A stretch of DNA of 64,000 nt from Apium graveolens. Lineage: Eukaryota > Streptophyta > Magnoliopsida > Apiales > Apiaceae. Positions 11,145 to 23,561 of this stretch are shown here, in pieces. How positions within the stretch are numbered: position 1 is the stretch's first letter; each line of letters opens with the position of its first letter. Made by a program: the position numbers and the translations under genes. Under the pieces are notes generated by a model that saw only the letters and a list, made by a program, of their open reading frames with translations, was not told the DNA's origin and searched no databases. Location: contig NC_133650.1 in the NCBI RefSeq assembly GCF_009905375.1, positions 64,421,669 through 64,485,668 of the forward strand, in the 5' to 3' direction.

Positions 11145-11760
11145 ACCAGAATATATTTAAGCATCCTAACATATTAATCACATACCAAATAAACAAAAGC
11201 ATTTAAACAATTATAAAGTTGATGAATTCAAGAACAGCTCACCGGAGTCCCTGGTGAATGCTATGCCCCTATTTCGACTTCCCCGTCATCTTGGGCTTTG
11301 CAACTTCAGGCGTCTCAACGGACTATCTACCGTTCCTAGCTTCTTCATCTTTATAATTATTATAATAGTAGATGTTTATTGGGTACTTAATCTATATAAA
11401 ATTCTGCTTAAATATATATATAAATTGTATGCTATCTTGTTATAGACTGCGGATGTGAGGTTTTTAACTGACCATTAATGTATAAGGAAAAGAGATTTGT
11501 ATAAGAAAACTAAGAGAGAAAATAACTAAGCAAGTGATCGATTTCTAAACTCATAAAAAAACCCACGCTTCTTTTGTTACAATTCTCCTCTTTTATAGAG
11601 GGAGAGATTTCTATTACATAATATTCTTTTCTGATATATTATTCTTTCCGTTTCCTTCTTTTTCTTTCATGCATTCCTTTTTCTTTTCTTCTGTCTTCTT
11701 TTTCAACTTTTGCAATTTTTCTTCTGTCCCGCTTTCTCTTTTCCTTGTGTCCACTTCTTA
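11145..11760 (-). promoter_or_regulatory. Pararetroviral promoter and 5' leader
   Basis: The minus strand has TATA box CTATAAAAG (plus 11590-11598), then an AT-rich leader. The same 600 bp occur inverted at 47279-47845, so both copies come from the viral intergenic region. About 30 bp near 11239-11270 differ from the other copy. In Caulimoviridae the major promoter sits between the last ORF and the tRNA-Met site, as here. Whether it is active is unknown. Confidence 0.7.
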
Positions 11761-11918
11761 TGAATTATTCTGTCTTCTTTTTCAACTTTTACAAATTTTT
11801 CTTCTGTGCTTTTATTCTTCCTGCTTCCTCTTTTTATTTCGTCCACTCCTTTTGATGCCTTCTGTCTTTTGTCTTTTTTCTGGAATTCCATAATTTTTGT
11901 CTATTTATATTTGCTAAT

Positions 11919-12160
11919 ATATTACAGTCACCAATTTTCATTGGGCCATAGAATCATATATTACAGTCACCAATTTTCATTGGGCCGTAGAATCATATAT
12001 TACAGTCACCAATTTTCATTGGGTCGTAGAATCATATATTACAGTCACCAATTTTCATTGGGCCGTAGAATCATATGTTACAGTCACCAATTTTCATTGG
12101 GCCGTAGAATCATATATTACAGTCACCAATTTTCATTGGGCCGTAAAAACATTTTCTAAT
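11919..12160 (-). repeat. Six tandem 39-bp repeats with paired CCAAT boxes
   Basis: Each unit contains ACAGTCACCAATTTTCATTG, in which CCAAT and ATTGG form a small inverted repeat. Six near-identical copies end at about 12147, and a diverged seventh follows at 12160-12195. The array is about 330 bp upstream of the viral TATA box on the minus strand. As 39 is divisible by three it reads as a 13-residue repeat on the plus strand, but no start or family supports coding. Confidence 0.85.
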
Positions 12161-12299
12161 CTATCATGGTCACCAAACTTTGTTTGGGCCATAAAATTAC
12201 TTTAATATTACATGTTGAAATAACATGAATTATTACAATCTTACTCGAAAGGATTAGAACATGCTCCTTCCTTTATTAAGGGTTTTAAAACTACTACAG

Positions 12300-12974
12300 T
12301 CTTCTTTCTTTGTCATGTAATAATATCCTTAAAAAAGTCCTTGGTTTTTGGTGAATGATTGTAATTTCCACCTGTTATCCTGTTATGCATGACTGCTAAA
12401 TCACTTGTATCTGTTTTCTAAACATCATTATTATAATATAATGTTAGTATTTCTTCTATGTCTCCTTTCATACTTTTTCCTAATACACATGCCTTCCTCC
12501 CTTTTATGAGATCTTCAATTTGGATTTTAGAACTGATAATCCAATTGCTCTTTTATTTAACATCCATTCTTGAAATCCTTCTATTGTGCTTGACATAGGA
12601 GACTTGAGACTAGTATTATCGCCTTCTATAGTAGTATTCCTACCATACTTGAATATCTGACATATTATTATTGCGTTTCCTATAAATTTGGTACAAGCAT
12701 CAAATACCTGTACTCCATATATTCCTCCTGGTCCATATGATTGCATCATTGCATTAACAATTTCAACTATTAGTGGTGGAAGTTTTTATATGTTTCTTAA
12801 TGTTTCATCAACCATGATTTTATCAATAAATCCCAACATTAATAAGCTTTCTACCACTTTAGGATCAACGTCTTCTTTACAGATATACCTTGGATATTTA
12901 CTAAACTTTCCAGTTCTAAGGATGGTATTATTGGACTTGTAGTCATAAAATTTTGTTATCTTTTCAAAGGCTTA
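12300..12974 (-). pseudogene. Pararetrovirus last ORF (transactivator position), C-terminal part
   Basis: The minus-strand frame carries on from the ORF interrupted at 40279. It includes an open stretch at 12504-12749 beginning MMQSYGPGGIYG. A stop lies at about 12785, and there is a frame change near 12500, after which coding-like sequence continues to about 12300. The position after RT-RNase H and before the promoter matches the inclusion-body/transactivator gene of caulimoviruses. I cannot confirm that identity from motifs, so the name rests on gene order. Confidence 0.5.
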
Positions 12975-13996
12975 TGTTGTGCATATGTTGTGTACTTGAT
13001 GATTACATAAAAAAAACATATAAGTAGAATTTACTTAGTGAAATTATGTAGCACTCGACGGATAAGAATTATAATCCCGACGGATAACTCATTATAGTCC
13101 CGACGGATGATTAACTTATTATCCATCGAGTGAGTAGCTTATGTAATAATAAGTTTGTAGCACAGTTATGTATGCACCTTTGTATAGAATCTGTAGTAGC
13201 ATATAAGTCATGTTGACTTTAACTAGATATGCAGAATAGGTTGATATTGTACATAAATGATGTCTTGTAATTCTGCATAAGTGAAATAGAGTCAAGTGCC
13301 AAAATAGCTACCGACGGATGATTAACAAAGCCATCGACGGATGATCAAATGACTATCAACGGATGTTTAATATAGGAGTCGACGGATGATCAATTAAACC
13401 ATCAACGGATGTTCTGAAAGTCGACGGATGATCATATGAAGAATTCAAACAACAGTTGAACAGTGAAAACTGACACACAGCCATCGAGATGTATACAAAC
13501 ACACTGTGGAAGCCCATTAACTGGGTAATAGAGGACGAAAAGCAGCAAAGCTAAAGACTGATAGTTTTTATATTTGTTCAGTCTTTTTGACTTTGTAATC
13601 TTGGTATTATATAAACCAAGAGTGTAGCAAATAAAAATATAACTGAGATAGCTGAGAAACACAAAAACAGAGAAATCTTTGTAAGCAGAATCATTAGCAT
13701 TTCCTGTATTCTCAGTAGTTCAAGTTTGTAAGCAGCTGTGAGCATTTATGTACACAGAGTCCTCTCGATATATTATATATATCTCTGGTGGAATTGTTTA
13801 AATCCACCAGAAAGTTTTTAAAGACTTTTGTTTTTAATTACTTATGTTTTGATTCAATTAAGTTTCTATTCCGCATTGTGCTAATCAAAACATTATATCT
13901 ATATTCGAGTTGAACATTTTTATTTCGAGAAAAAGGTTCAAGAATTCCATTCAACCCCCCTTCTGTAATTCTTTCTATATTGTTAAGGGACTAACA
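12975..13996 (+). repeat. 5' LTR of the large copia element
   Basis: It runs TGTTGTGCAT to GGGACTAACA (1022 bp). It holds about ten copies of a GACGGAT-type motif between 13049 and 13430, in both orientations, and a TATATAT promoter-like stretch near 13770. Confidence 0.95.
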
Positions 13997-13998
13997 AT

Positions 13999-14010
13999 TG
14001 GTATCGGAGC
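13999..14010 (+). other. Primer binding site (tRNA-Met type)
   Basis: TGGTATCGGAGC, two bases after the LTR, is one change from the standard TGGTATCAGAGC. Confidence 0.9.
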
Positions 14011-14057
14011 AAGCTCTTAATCTACAAAGAGTTTAAAGATCAAAACAATTCAGCAAG

Positions 14058-14796
14058 ATGAACAAGAAAGATGTTGAAGTCAAGATTCCTTTTCTTGATA
14101 AAGATAATTACCATCATTGGACGGTAAAGATGCATCTTCATATGCTTTCTCAAGATGAGGCCTATGTGGACTGCATAAAAAGAGGCCCTCATGTTCCAAT
14201 GAGAGCTGCAACAGGAAACGAGCCATATGTTCCAAAGCCAAGGCATGAATGGTCTGATCCTGACATTGAACAAGTCAGGAAAGATAAAAAGGCCATGAAC
14301 ATTCTGTTCAATGGTGTTGATGCAGACATGTTTGATTGATAACATCATCAACTACAAAACTGCCAAGGAAGTTTGGGACACAATACAGATAATTTGTGAT
14401 GGCACTGAGCAAGTAAGAGAAAATAAAATGCAGCTCCTGATCTAGCAATATGAGCATTTTCACAATGAAGAAAGTGAGTCACTCACTGACATTTTTAGTA
14501 GATTCCAAAAACTACTAAATGCTCTTAAGTTACATGGAAGAGTCTATCAGAATAAAGACTCCAATATGAAATTTCTCAGATCTCTTCCAAAGGAATGGAA
14601 ACCAATGACAGTCTCATTGAGAAACTCACAAGATTATAAGGAGTTTACTTTGGAGAGACTGTATGGCATTTTGAAGACCTATGAGCTTGAGATAGAGCAG
14701 GATGAAAGAATGGAGAGAGGAAAGAAGAAAGGAGGATCCATTGCACTAGTTGTTGATCTGGAAAAGGAGAAGGAAGTGAAGATGGAAGCTGTGTAG
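14058..14796 (+). pseudogene. Copia gag, N-terminal and capsid region, frameshifted
   Basis: The start is the ATG at 14058 (MNKKDVEVKIPFLDKDNYHH), the typical opening of a copia gag that ends a first block with HHWTVKM. The frame stops at 14337 because of what looks like a 4-bp duplication (TTGATTGAT) near 14334. The other frame continues with the UBN2-like core: FLRSLPKEWKPM and the helical ERLYGILKTYE. An in-frame TAG at 14443, in a CAG/CAA-type context, is a second lesion. Gag would form the virus-like particle; this copy cannot make it. Confidence 0.85.
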
Positions 14797-14799
14797 AAT

Positions 14800-16456
14800 C
14801 AACTTCAAAGGTCTGTGAGAATAAGGGTAAGGGGCTAGCTGCAGAAGGTGAAGAATCATTGATCCAAGATGACATGGAGGACATTGATGAGCACCTAGCA
14901 TTTCTTTGAAGGAGATTTTCCAAGCTCAAGTTCAAGAAGAACTTTGGAGCAGCCAAGCCAAATAGAAACATGGTGGATAAGTCAAAATTCAAATGTTTCA
15001 AATGTGGCTTGGCAGGGCATTTTGCAAAAGAGTGTAGAAAGTCAGATTCCAGTAAGAAAAAGTTTGAGTCTGTGGATTATAAGCAAAAATACTTTGATCT
15101 ACTCAAACAAAAGGAAAGGGCTTTTATTACACAAGAGAATGATTGGGCAGCAGATGGTTTGGATGAAGATGTCAGCTATGTCAATCTAGCCCTAATGGCC
15201 AAGTCTGATGAAACAGAGACAAGTTCCTCAAGCAATCAGGTAATCACTACAAACCTTGCACATTTATCTAAAGCTGAGTGTAATGATGCCATAAATGACA
15301 TGTCTACAGAATTGTATCATTTGCGTGTTACACTTAAGTCCCTCACTAAAGAAAATGCTAAAATCAAAGAAAACAACTTGTTTTTAAGTGTGAGGAATAA
15401 TGTGCTTGAGTCTCAGTTTGTTGAGTTTGAGAAACTAAAAATTGAGTGTAAGATTGCCAAGTAGGAATTAACTGAGTCCTTAAAAAAGGAAGAAATTTTG
15501 AAGAAGCAGCTCGAGCGTGAACAAGAGGTGATTAAAGCATGGAAAACATCCAGGGATGTTCATGCTCAAATCACCAAAGTTCAAGGAATTGAGTCTTTTT
15601 GTGATGAAGCCTGGAAGAAGAATAAAGAGAAACTAAAACCTATTTTGGTAGATGGGTTGTTGATAGATGTAGACTCGACGGATGAAGAGGACTATCCGTC
15701 GGATAATAAAAAGTGTTATCCGTCGAATGATAAAAATCCTCATCCGTCGGATGTAAGCAAACCCATTAGCAAAGCCAAATTAATCAAGCTAAATGAAAAT
15801 TATGGGTCTGTTTCCAAGAACTTTGTTTCAGGAGAGTCAAGTCAAGCTAAGAAAGGGAAAAAGGCTAATGTTGGTCACATGACTGTCAAACAGTTAAGTG
15901 ACAGACTTGAGAAAATTGAGGTAAAAATAGAGACTAAAAGGAAAAACAATAGGAATGGTAAAGTAGGGATTAACAAACACAATAACTACACACCTGATAA
16001 ATATGCTCCTAGAAAAATCTGTGTCAAGTGTGGTAGTGTAAATCATTTGTCTGTTAATTATAAATATGCCATGCCTACTCCCATGTTTGTTCAGTCTCAA
16101 TTTCCCAACATAAATGCCATGCCTCCATGCCTGTTAATGCTATGCCTACACAGAGTATGAATGCACAGTTTGCTAATATGCCATTTGCACCTAATCCATA
16201 TTATGCTGCATACAATATGCCTCAAATGCCATTTAGCATGCCTTACTGGAATAACATGTTTACACCAAGCATGTCATTTCCTGTTAGCCATAATATGCAT
16301 GATAATTCTGTTGCATTAAATGGTTTCAAAGGGCCAACCTAAATGACTAAGGAAGAATCTGAAATTCCTAAGTCAAATGAGTTAAGACCTAAGAAACAGA
16401 AGAAGAAAGCTAACAAGACAGGACCCAAGGAAACTTGGGTACCAAAATCAACTTGA
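14800..16456 (+). pseudogene. Copia gag C-terminal part with two zinc knuckles
   Basis: A first CCHC knuckle (CFKCGLAGHFAKEC) starts near 14994. A long charged coiled-coil-like region follows (about 15270-15560). The second knuckle at 16020-16061 reads CVKCGSVNHLSVNY, with its last Cys replaced by Tyr. A Met/Pro/Asn-rich tail (16070-16340) precedes a closing TWVPKST and TGA at 16454. Lesions are TGA near 14909, TAG at 15462, a frame change at about 16130 and TAA at 16340. The region also carries Ser-Asp repeats encoded by the ATCCGTCG motif at 15675-15752. Confidence 0.8.
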
Positions 16457-16467
16457 TTTGATTTTGA

Positions 16468-18384
16468 TGTGTGCAGGGAAACAGAAGGAATCTTTGGTAC
16501 TTGGATAGTGGTTGTTCAAGACACATGACTGGTGATTCTACCCTGCTCACAGAGTTTAAGGAGAGAGATGGCCCAAGTATTACTTTTGGAGATGACAGCA
16601 AGGGTTATACTGTGGGATATGGCTTGATTTCAAAGGATAATGTCATCATTGAAGAGGTTGCCTTAGTGGATGGTCTCAAACACAATCTGTTGAGTATCAG
16701 CCAGCTTTGTGATAAAGGCAACTCAGTAACCTTCAACAAAGAAGCCTGTATTGTGACTAATAATCAAAACAACAAAGTAGTTCTCACTGGTGTGAGAAGA
16801 GGAAATGTGTACCTAGCTGACTTCAACTCAACTAAAGCAGAATCTGTAACTTGTCTTCTCAGTAAAGCAAGTCAAGATAAAAGTTGGCTATGGCACAAGA
16901 AGTTATCCCATTTAAACTTCAAGACCATGAATGAGCTGGTAAAGAAAGAACTAGTAAGAGGCATTCCTCTAGTGGAGTTTACAAAGGATGGACTGTGTGA
17001 TGCCTGCCAAAAAGGGAAGCAGATCAAAGCATCATTCAGAAAGAAACTTGATTCAGCAATTGAAGAGCCTCTGCAATTGCTTCACATGGATCTGTTTGGA
17101 CCAGTCAATGTATTTTCAATTTCAAAGAAAAGATTTTGCCTAGTAATTGTAGATGATTTTTCAAAGTTCTCTTGGACATATTTCCTAAAGTCTAAAGATG
17201 AGGCTAGTGAAATCATCATCAATCACATAAGGCAAGTTAACAATCATCCTGATTTCAAAGTTAGAAGAATCAGGAGTGACAATGGAACTGAGTTCAAGAA
17301 CTATGTCATGAGAGCATTTTGTGAGGAAAATGGAATCTTACAAGAGTTCTCAGCAACAAGGACTCCACAACAGAATGGAGTAGTGGAAAGGATGAACAGA
17401 TCACTTATTGAAGCTGCAAGGACAATGCTTGAAGAATCAAAATTACCAACATATTTCTGGGCTGAAGCTGTAAACACTGCATGCTACACTCAGAACAACT
17501 CTTTGATTAGTCAAGCAAGATGCATGACTCCTTATCAATTGTTCAAGAACAAGAAGCCAACTCTAAAATTTCTTCATCTCTTTGGTAGTAAATGCTATAT
17601 TCTGAGAAATCAAACAGATCAAAATGGGAAGTTTGATGCTAAGGCAGATGAAGGAATTTTTGTTGGATATGCTGTTGGTAAAGCATATAGAGTCTACAAT
17701 CTAAGAACCAACATTGTTGTGGAATCTATACATGTTGTGTTTGATGATAAAAAGATTGAAGGACTGAAAGATGGAGATTACCATGAGAGCCTCAAATTCG
17801 ACAATGTTGAGATGGTCAGTGATGAAAGTGATGATGAGAGTGATCAAGAAACAGTGTCTAAGGATAATGCAGACAAATCTACCACCAATGAAGCACAAAA
17901 CTCAACATCCGTCGAGTTGCATAATGCTTCATCCGTCGGAAGGCAATCTCTGTTATCCGTTGGAAGACAACCTGCCTCATCCGTCGGTAGTAAAAATTCA
18001 CCATCCGTCGGGTTATCAAAAGGAGCAGGAAGTCAAGGTAGATCACCCATAGAAAGTACCCCTTTCTCAAATCAAAGATCCACAAACTCAGGGGGAGTTT
18101 CTAGCAATCAAAACTCAATCACACATCAAGACAACAATGAGGTCTCTTTATCTAGAGCTAATCTACCTCAACTAAGGAAATGGACAAAAGATCACCCCTT
18201 TGAACTAATTATTGGTGATATTTCTTCTAGAGTTCAAACAAGGAGAGCAGCTCAGGAAGAATGTCTATACAACAGCTTTCTGTCAAAGGAAGAACCAAAG
18301 AAGGTAGAAGAAGCCTCGTTAGATCCTGATTGGATTTTAGCTATGCAGGAGGAGCTAAACCAATTTGAAAGGAATAAAGTATGA
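16468..18384 (+). pseudogene. Copia pol: protease and integrase
   Basis: The frame opens after a TGA at 16465 without a clear ATG. It has the protease motif WYLDSGCSRHMTGD at its start. Next is the integrase zinc domain (LWHKKLSHLNF then CDACQKGKQ), then the DDE core: LLHMDLFGP, IRSDNGTEF and TPQQNGVVERMNR. The tail holds Ser-Val-Gly repeats (about 17905-18010) from repeated ATCCGTCG motifs. The frame ends at TGA 18382-18384 inside a conserved RT entry where Trp is expected, after which it continues in the same frame. One base change therefore cuts pol in two. Confidence 0.92.
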
Positions 18385-19818
18385 AAGCTGGTACCCAAGC
18401 CTAAAGGAAAGAAACCAATAAACACCAAATGGGTATTCAGAAACAAGATGGATGAAAATGGCATAGTAGTAAGGAACAAAGCCAGATTGGTTGCTAAAGG
18501 CTATTGCCAGCAAGAAGGAATAGATTTTGATGAAACATTTGCTCTTGTTGCAAGACTTGAAGCCATCAGAATCTTCTTAGCCTATGCAGCTCATGCCAAT
18601 TTCAAGGTCTATCAAATGGATGTCAAAAGTGCCTTTCTTAATGGAGATTTGGAGGAAGAAGTATATGTTAGTCAACCTCCTGGCTTTGAAGATCCAAATT
18701 TTCCAGAGTATGTCTATTATCTACTGAAAGCACTTTATGGACTGAAGCAAGCACCTAGAGCCTGGTATGACACTTTATCAAAGTTTCTTTTGGAAAATCA
18801 CTTCACAAGAGGTACTGTAGATAAAACTTTATTTTTCAGAAATGTTAATGGCTCTAGCATACTTGTTCAAATCTATGTAGATGATATTATTTTTGGCTCT
18901 ACAGATGAGAAACTTTGTAAAAAGTTTGCCAAACTGATGCAAAGTAAGTATGAAATGAGTATGATGGGAGAACTAACTTACTTTCTTGGTTTACAAGTTA
19001 AACAAGTTAGTGATGGAATATTCATTAGTCAAACTAAATATATTTTTGATCTTTTAAAGAAGTTTGATCTAATGGATTGCACATCTGCAAAAACTCCCAT
19101 GACCACTGCAACTAAGCTTGAATTAAACATTCCCGAAAAGTCTGTGGATATTTCAAGCTATAAAGGCATGGTTGGCTCACTTCTGTACTTAACAGCTAGT
19201 AGGCCAGATATAATGTTTGCTACATGTTTATGTGCTAGATTTCAGGCTGATCCTAGAGAATCTCACTTGATAGCTATTAAGAGAATTTTCAGATATCTCA
19301 AGCGAACACCAAAACTTGGCATTTGGTATCCTAAAGATTCTGGTTTTGATCTAACTGGTTATTTAGATGCAGATTATGCAGGTTGCAGAATTGACAGAAA
19401 AAGCATAACAGGAACTTGTCAATTTCTAGGAAACAAGCTTGTGTCCTCGTTCAGTAAAAAGCAAAATTCAGTTTCTACTTCTACATCTGAAGCTGGATAT
19501 ATCGCTGCTGGCAGTTGCTGTGCACAGATTTTATGGATGAAAAATCAACTGCTAGACTATGGTTTGCAAGTTGAGAGGATTCCTATTTTCTGTGATAACA
19601 CAAGTGCAATTGCCATCACTGAAAATCCAGTGCAACATTCAAGGACAAAGCACATAGACATCAAGTACCATTTCATAAGGGAACATGTAATGAATGGTAC
19701 TGTAGAGTTACATTTTGTTCCAAGTGAGAAGCAACTTGCAGATATCTTTACCAAGCCACTGGATGAATCCACCTTTTCAAGGTTGGTAAGTGAGTTAGGT
19801 ATGCTTAATTACTCTTGA
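18385..19818 (+). pseudogene. Copia pol: reverse transcriptase and RNase H
   Basis: The frame is continuous with the integrase part apart from TGA 18382. It shows [18 protein letters not shown], then ARLVAKGY, the catalytic [10 protein letters not shown], the [13 protein letters not shown] motif, and RNase H elements [29 protein letters not shown] and [10 protein letters not shown] near the end. The stop is at 19816. The domain would copy the element RNA and remove it. It has no further lesion, so only the upstream stop and the gag defects prevent expression. Confidence 0.93.
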
Positions 19819-20328
19819 ATTTATCTTAGTTATTTTGCAAGTTGAAATGTAGCCAGAAATTTAGCTGATTTTTAGTCATGGATGAAATTTTGGCTAAGTC
19901 AAAATTTGCATCTCGATGGATGACCATTATCCATCGAGTTGAGTCATCTGTCGATATACTATTTGCAAATAAAAATCAATTACTTTTCTGGAATCTTTTA
20001 AAACTCGATGGATAACAGTTTATCCTCATCCGTCGAATTGTCTAAATCTTAACCGTTAATTCCCTGAACATTATCCATCGAGTATACTTATAGTTTGTAA
20101 GCATTACACGACGGATAATGGGTTAAATTTTTACAGTTTAAACGGCTATTTTAGGCAATTTCTATTGGGTAATTTACTTTTCTTTATTATTTTCATCCGT
20201 TGTTTTTGAGATAGTATAAAAGCTTATTTCATTCCAATTATTTTCTTTTATTCTCAAATTCAACTGCTTTTATTTCATTCTCTCTCAAGCAAATATTCTC
20301 TTTCTCTTCAAGCTTTCATTCTCTAAGA

Positions 20329-23300
20329 ATGGCACCTGTAGTAAAGATTATGTCTCAGACTGAGATCATTTATGAGAAGAACAACTTCACTGCTTTGGTC
20401 AATAAGGGTATTCGGCAATCAGAAGACTATCACAAGATGATGGACTTCGTGAAAAACTGCAAGTTAAGTTATGCCATGCTTGAATCACCCACAATTTTCT
20501 GTGAAGTTATTGAAGAGATGTGGACCACTGCAATCTACAACTCTACTGACAAAACCATCACTCTAACTATCAAAGGTAATGAGTTATGTATCAATATTGA
20601 TGTGATAAAAGCATGTTTCAAAATTCCCGATGATAATGTAACTTCACCACACAATGACACTGATATTATCAATATGCTTAATTCCATGCATTATGCACTT
20701 CCTACTACTAAGCTAAGTGATATTAGAAGATTAGGTCTTAGGAAGGAATGGAGTTTCATGTGTGATGTTGTGACTAAAGTTTTCTGTGGAAAAATCAGTA
20801 ATTTTGATTATGTGAACATTTCCATGCTTAACATGCTATACATGCTAGTTACAGATAAATTTTACAATTTCAGTGACCTTGTCTTGTATGAGTTAGGTTT
20901 TAAACTAGGTGAGTTAGCCAAAAGGGGCAAGAATGTATATTATGCTAGATTTTTCATGATATTGGCTAACCATCTTTGTCAAAAGATTATACTTGAGAAC
21001 CCAAACAACAAATTAGCTTGTTGGGTTCAAGAGAGAAGAATCATTGTAGATTTGAACAGAGCCAACCATCATAGGGATGTGCCAATGTTCTACTTTCCTG
21101 TAATGCAGACACCTCAGGTAAGTGAGGTAAGTTCATCCATACCCTCAACTATTCCAATCTCCTCAATTTCTTTGAGTTCAGGAGTAGCTATGGCAACTGT
21201 GACAATGACCAAACAGTTGCCTACCAAAGCTGCCAAAACAACTGTAATTTCTAAATCCAAGTCAAAGAAAACCCCCTCTAGTATCTCTCAAAAGGTACCA
21301 GTTGAAAAATCTACCAAAGCCAAAGAGGGGAGTGTGAAGGAGGGTCAGTTAGGTGAGGGAAGGGGTGAACATCAAAGAAACCCCAAGGATAAGGTTGGAG
21401 AGTTGAGTGAATCCCAGCCTAGCCACACTGCAGTTTCCCAACAAACTGCAGTGCTTAAAAAGGACAAAAGCTCACTTCTAGCTGCATCCTCCCAAAAGGA
21501 TGTGGCTATTGAACAAAGCTCTCAGCCAAGAGCACAGGCCAAAAAGGTTAGGGACACAAGCTCACCCCAAACTTACACAAGAAAGAAGAAATCCAAAACC
21601 ATTGGGGATGCACAGGGCACCCACACAGTGCAAACTGGTGCTAAAGACACAGTCCCTGCACTTTCTCAAATTCAGTTTGATGTGGCTCCAATAAATGTGG
21701 AGTCACAGCCAAAATCTCTTATAATAGAAGCCTCTGAAACACCATACTCACCAACAAACTCTCTGGAAGTGGATATGATAAACACTTCAATTCCTGATTC
21801 CCCTTCTTTAACTCTGTTGGGGAAGCCAAAATCTAGTGCAAGTGAGCATCATCTTTTAGATTATTTGTTGGCTCACTTGCCAATTCTTTCAGATACTATT
21901 GTGACATCTGTGCCTCAAATAACTTCAATCAACACAGAGTCAACAATAGTTTCTCTTCCCACCTCATTCATTTCTACTCTCTTGATGGATATTGCTCATC
22001 CGTCGAGTAGTGATTGTATCCCGATGGATAAGCTTAACAGCAGTTATCCGTCGAATAGCTTTACCACTCACCCGATGGATATCACTTATCCGTCAAGTGT
22101 CTCTGCACAACTTCAAACTTCAATTATTTCTAGTGCAGAAGATTTAGTGGTAATACAGTCACTCTTGGGACTGAGAGAGGAGAGTGCATTGAGTGAGAGG
22201 CTGGGTTGCTCCCAGGCAAAAGGAGAGGAAAAGAGTGAATCTCAGCAATCCATTTATTCAGGATTGGCAAAAGTGAGTGAGAGGAGTCCCACCTTAGTAG
22301 GTGAAGGTGAGGGTGTGAGGGTGGGGAGCCAGGGTGAGACCCTAATACAACAAAAGAGAGATTATGAGAGAAAGGCAGGTACAGGAGAAATAAGGGTGGA
22401 TCCATCCATTGCTAGTGAGTCAATGATTGCGGAGATGCTGAAAAGGGAAGACAATTTCAGCAACATTACAAAGCTGAAATTGATAACATTTCCTTGGATG
22501 CTGACACTTTTACTCATCCTGTGTCATCCAATCAATTGTTGGCTGCTCAGGGCAATGTGGAGGCAGAACAGACTTTGAATTTAGTACACACCTCAGAATC
22601 TCTTCAAAGAAATAAAGCTGTTGTCAATATGATGCCTTCTCAAGCTGGTGAGCCATCTGAAGAATTTGGAGTAAATTCTAATGATGATGACTCTGTTTCT
22701 CTGGATGGAAGCATGAACTTAGGGGGAGATGAACGCCCAAGTTCTGTTTTAAATTTACCTGGATGGGCATGTACAAAGTAATCTACACCAGGATAATTTG
22801 GTGTATCTTTGGTCAAGCAAGTGATGGCTATTCAAAAGGCCCTTCAGGAAACTTCAGATGCTGGTACCAAGGCTATTCTTCAAGCTCACCTAGACTCTCT
22901 ACATCTCATGAAGATCCAGCACTACATGAAGATCCAGCACTTAAGACAGAATCTGTGTGGATGAACTAAAAAGAGATATAGCTGACTTGAAAACTTATAA
23001 TTCTGAGAAGCTGTATTCAGTAATGCCATATGGTACCATGCAAGATCTATTACTGAGACTAAGGAGAGAATCAGATTCTGAAAAGAAGCTAGCCAAGCTG
23101 GAAGACAGAGTTCAAGTTATTGAGAATTCAGTGGCTATCCTTCTTTAAAATCAACAGACTCAGAAAAATTTTCTCATGCAACTGGCTAAAGCACAAGGCC
23201 TAACTCCTCAACTTGATGATAACAAAAAGGGGGAGAGAGAATCAAGTAAGGGGGAGAAAGGACCAACTGAGGGGGAGAAACTTCAAGTACAAATCAGTAA

Positions 23301-23561
23301 AGTAATTGTACCTTCAATTACTGTCTCCAAGCCAACAGTTGCAGATGGTATAGATCTAATTAAAGCAGCAACAGCAAATTTGAAAGTTGCTGAAAAAGGA
23401 AAGTTGAGTTTGATCAACTGGAATAAGATTGATGAGGAGATACATAAAAAGTTTGAACTAGTCAAGGAGCCAGTTAAGTCAGCCATCCATCACTCTCATG
23501 TCAAGCCAATTAGTGTGAATGAGATGAGTATGAACTATCTGGAAAAAGGACAATCTTCCTG
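20329..23561 (+). pseudogene. Extra ORF after pol (env-like position), first part
   Basis: A 749-residue frame starts MAPVVKIMSQTE at 20329. Residues about 1-260 form a conserved-looking globular domain ending near WVQERRIIVDLN. From about residue 270 it is low-complexity, rich in Ser, Thr, Lys and Gln. The frame is lost near 22500, then resumes in other frames (22494-22781, 22957-23148, 23176-23561), partly coiled coil. At 23561 it is cut by the Tekay-like insertion and continues at 37721. I do not recognise a named family. The position matches the envelope-like ORF of SIRE/Agrovirus elements, but I see no signal peptide or clear membrane span near the start. Confidence 0.6.

Larger units (their letters stand above)
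11145..12974 (-). mobile_element. Endogenous pararetrovirus, distal part (last ORF, repeats, promoter, leader)
   Basis: This is the continuation of the viral copy at 40279-47278, separated from it by the copia insertion. Reading leftward it holds the rest of the last ORF, a 39-bp repeat array, a TATA-box promoter region and the first part of the leader. The evidence for continuity is a 5-base target-type duplication at the two junctions (GCTTA and GCTTC) and an open frame that resumes on the far side. The left edge, near 11145, is where homology to the second leader copy at 47279-47972 ends. Confidence 0.8.

Noticed and set aside
11806..12159. Plus-strand ORF with a repeated 13-residue SHQFSLGRRI-type unit
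   Set aside because: It is the translation of a 39-bp noncoding repeat upstream of a viral promoter on the other strand; no start, family or conservation supports it.
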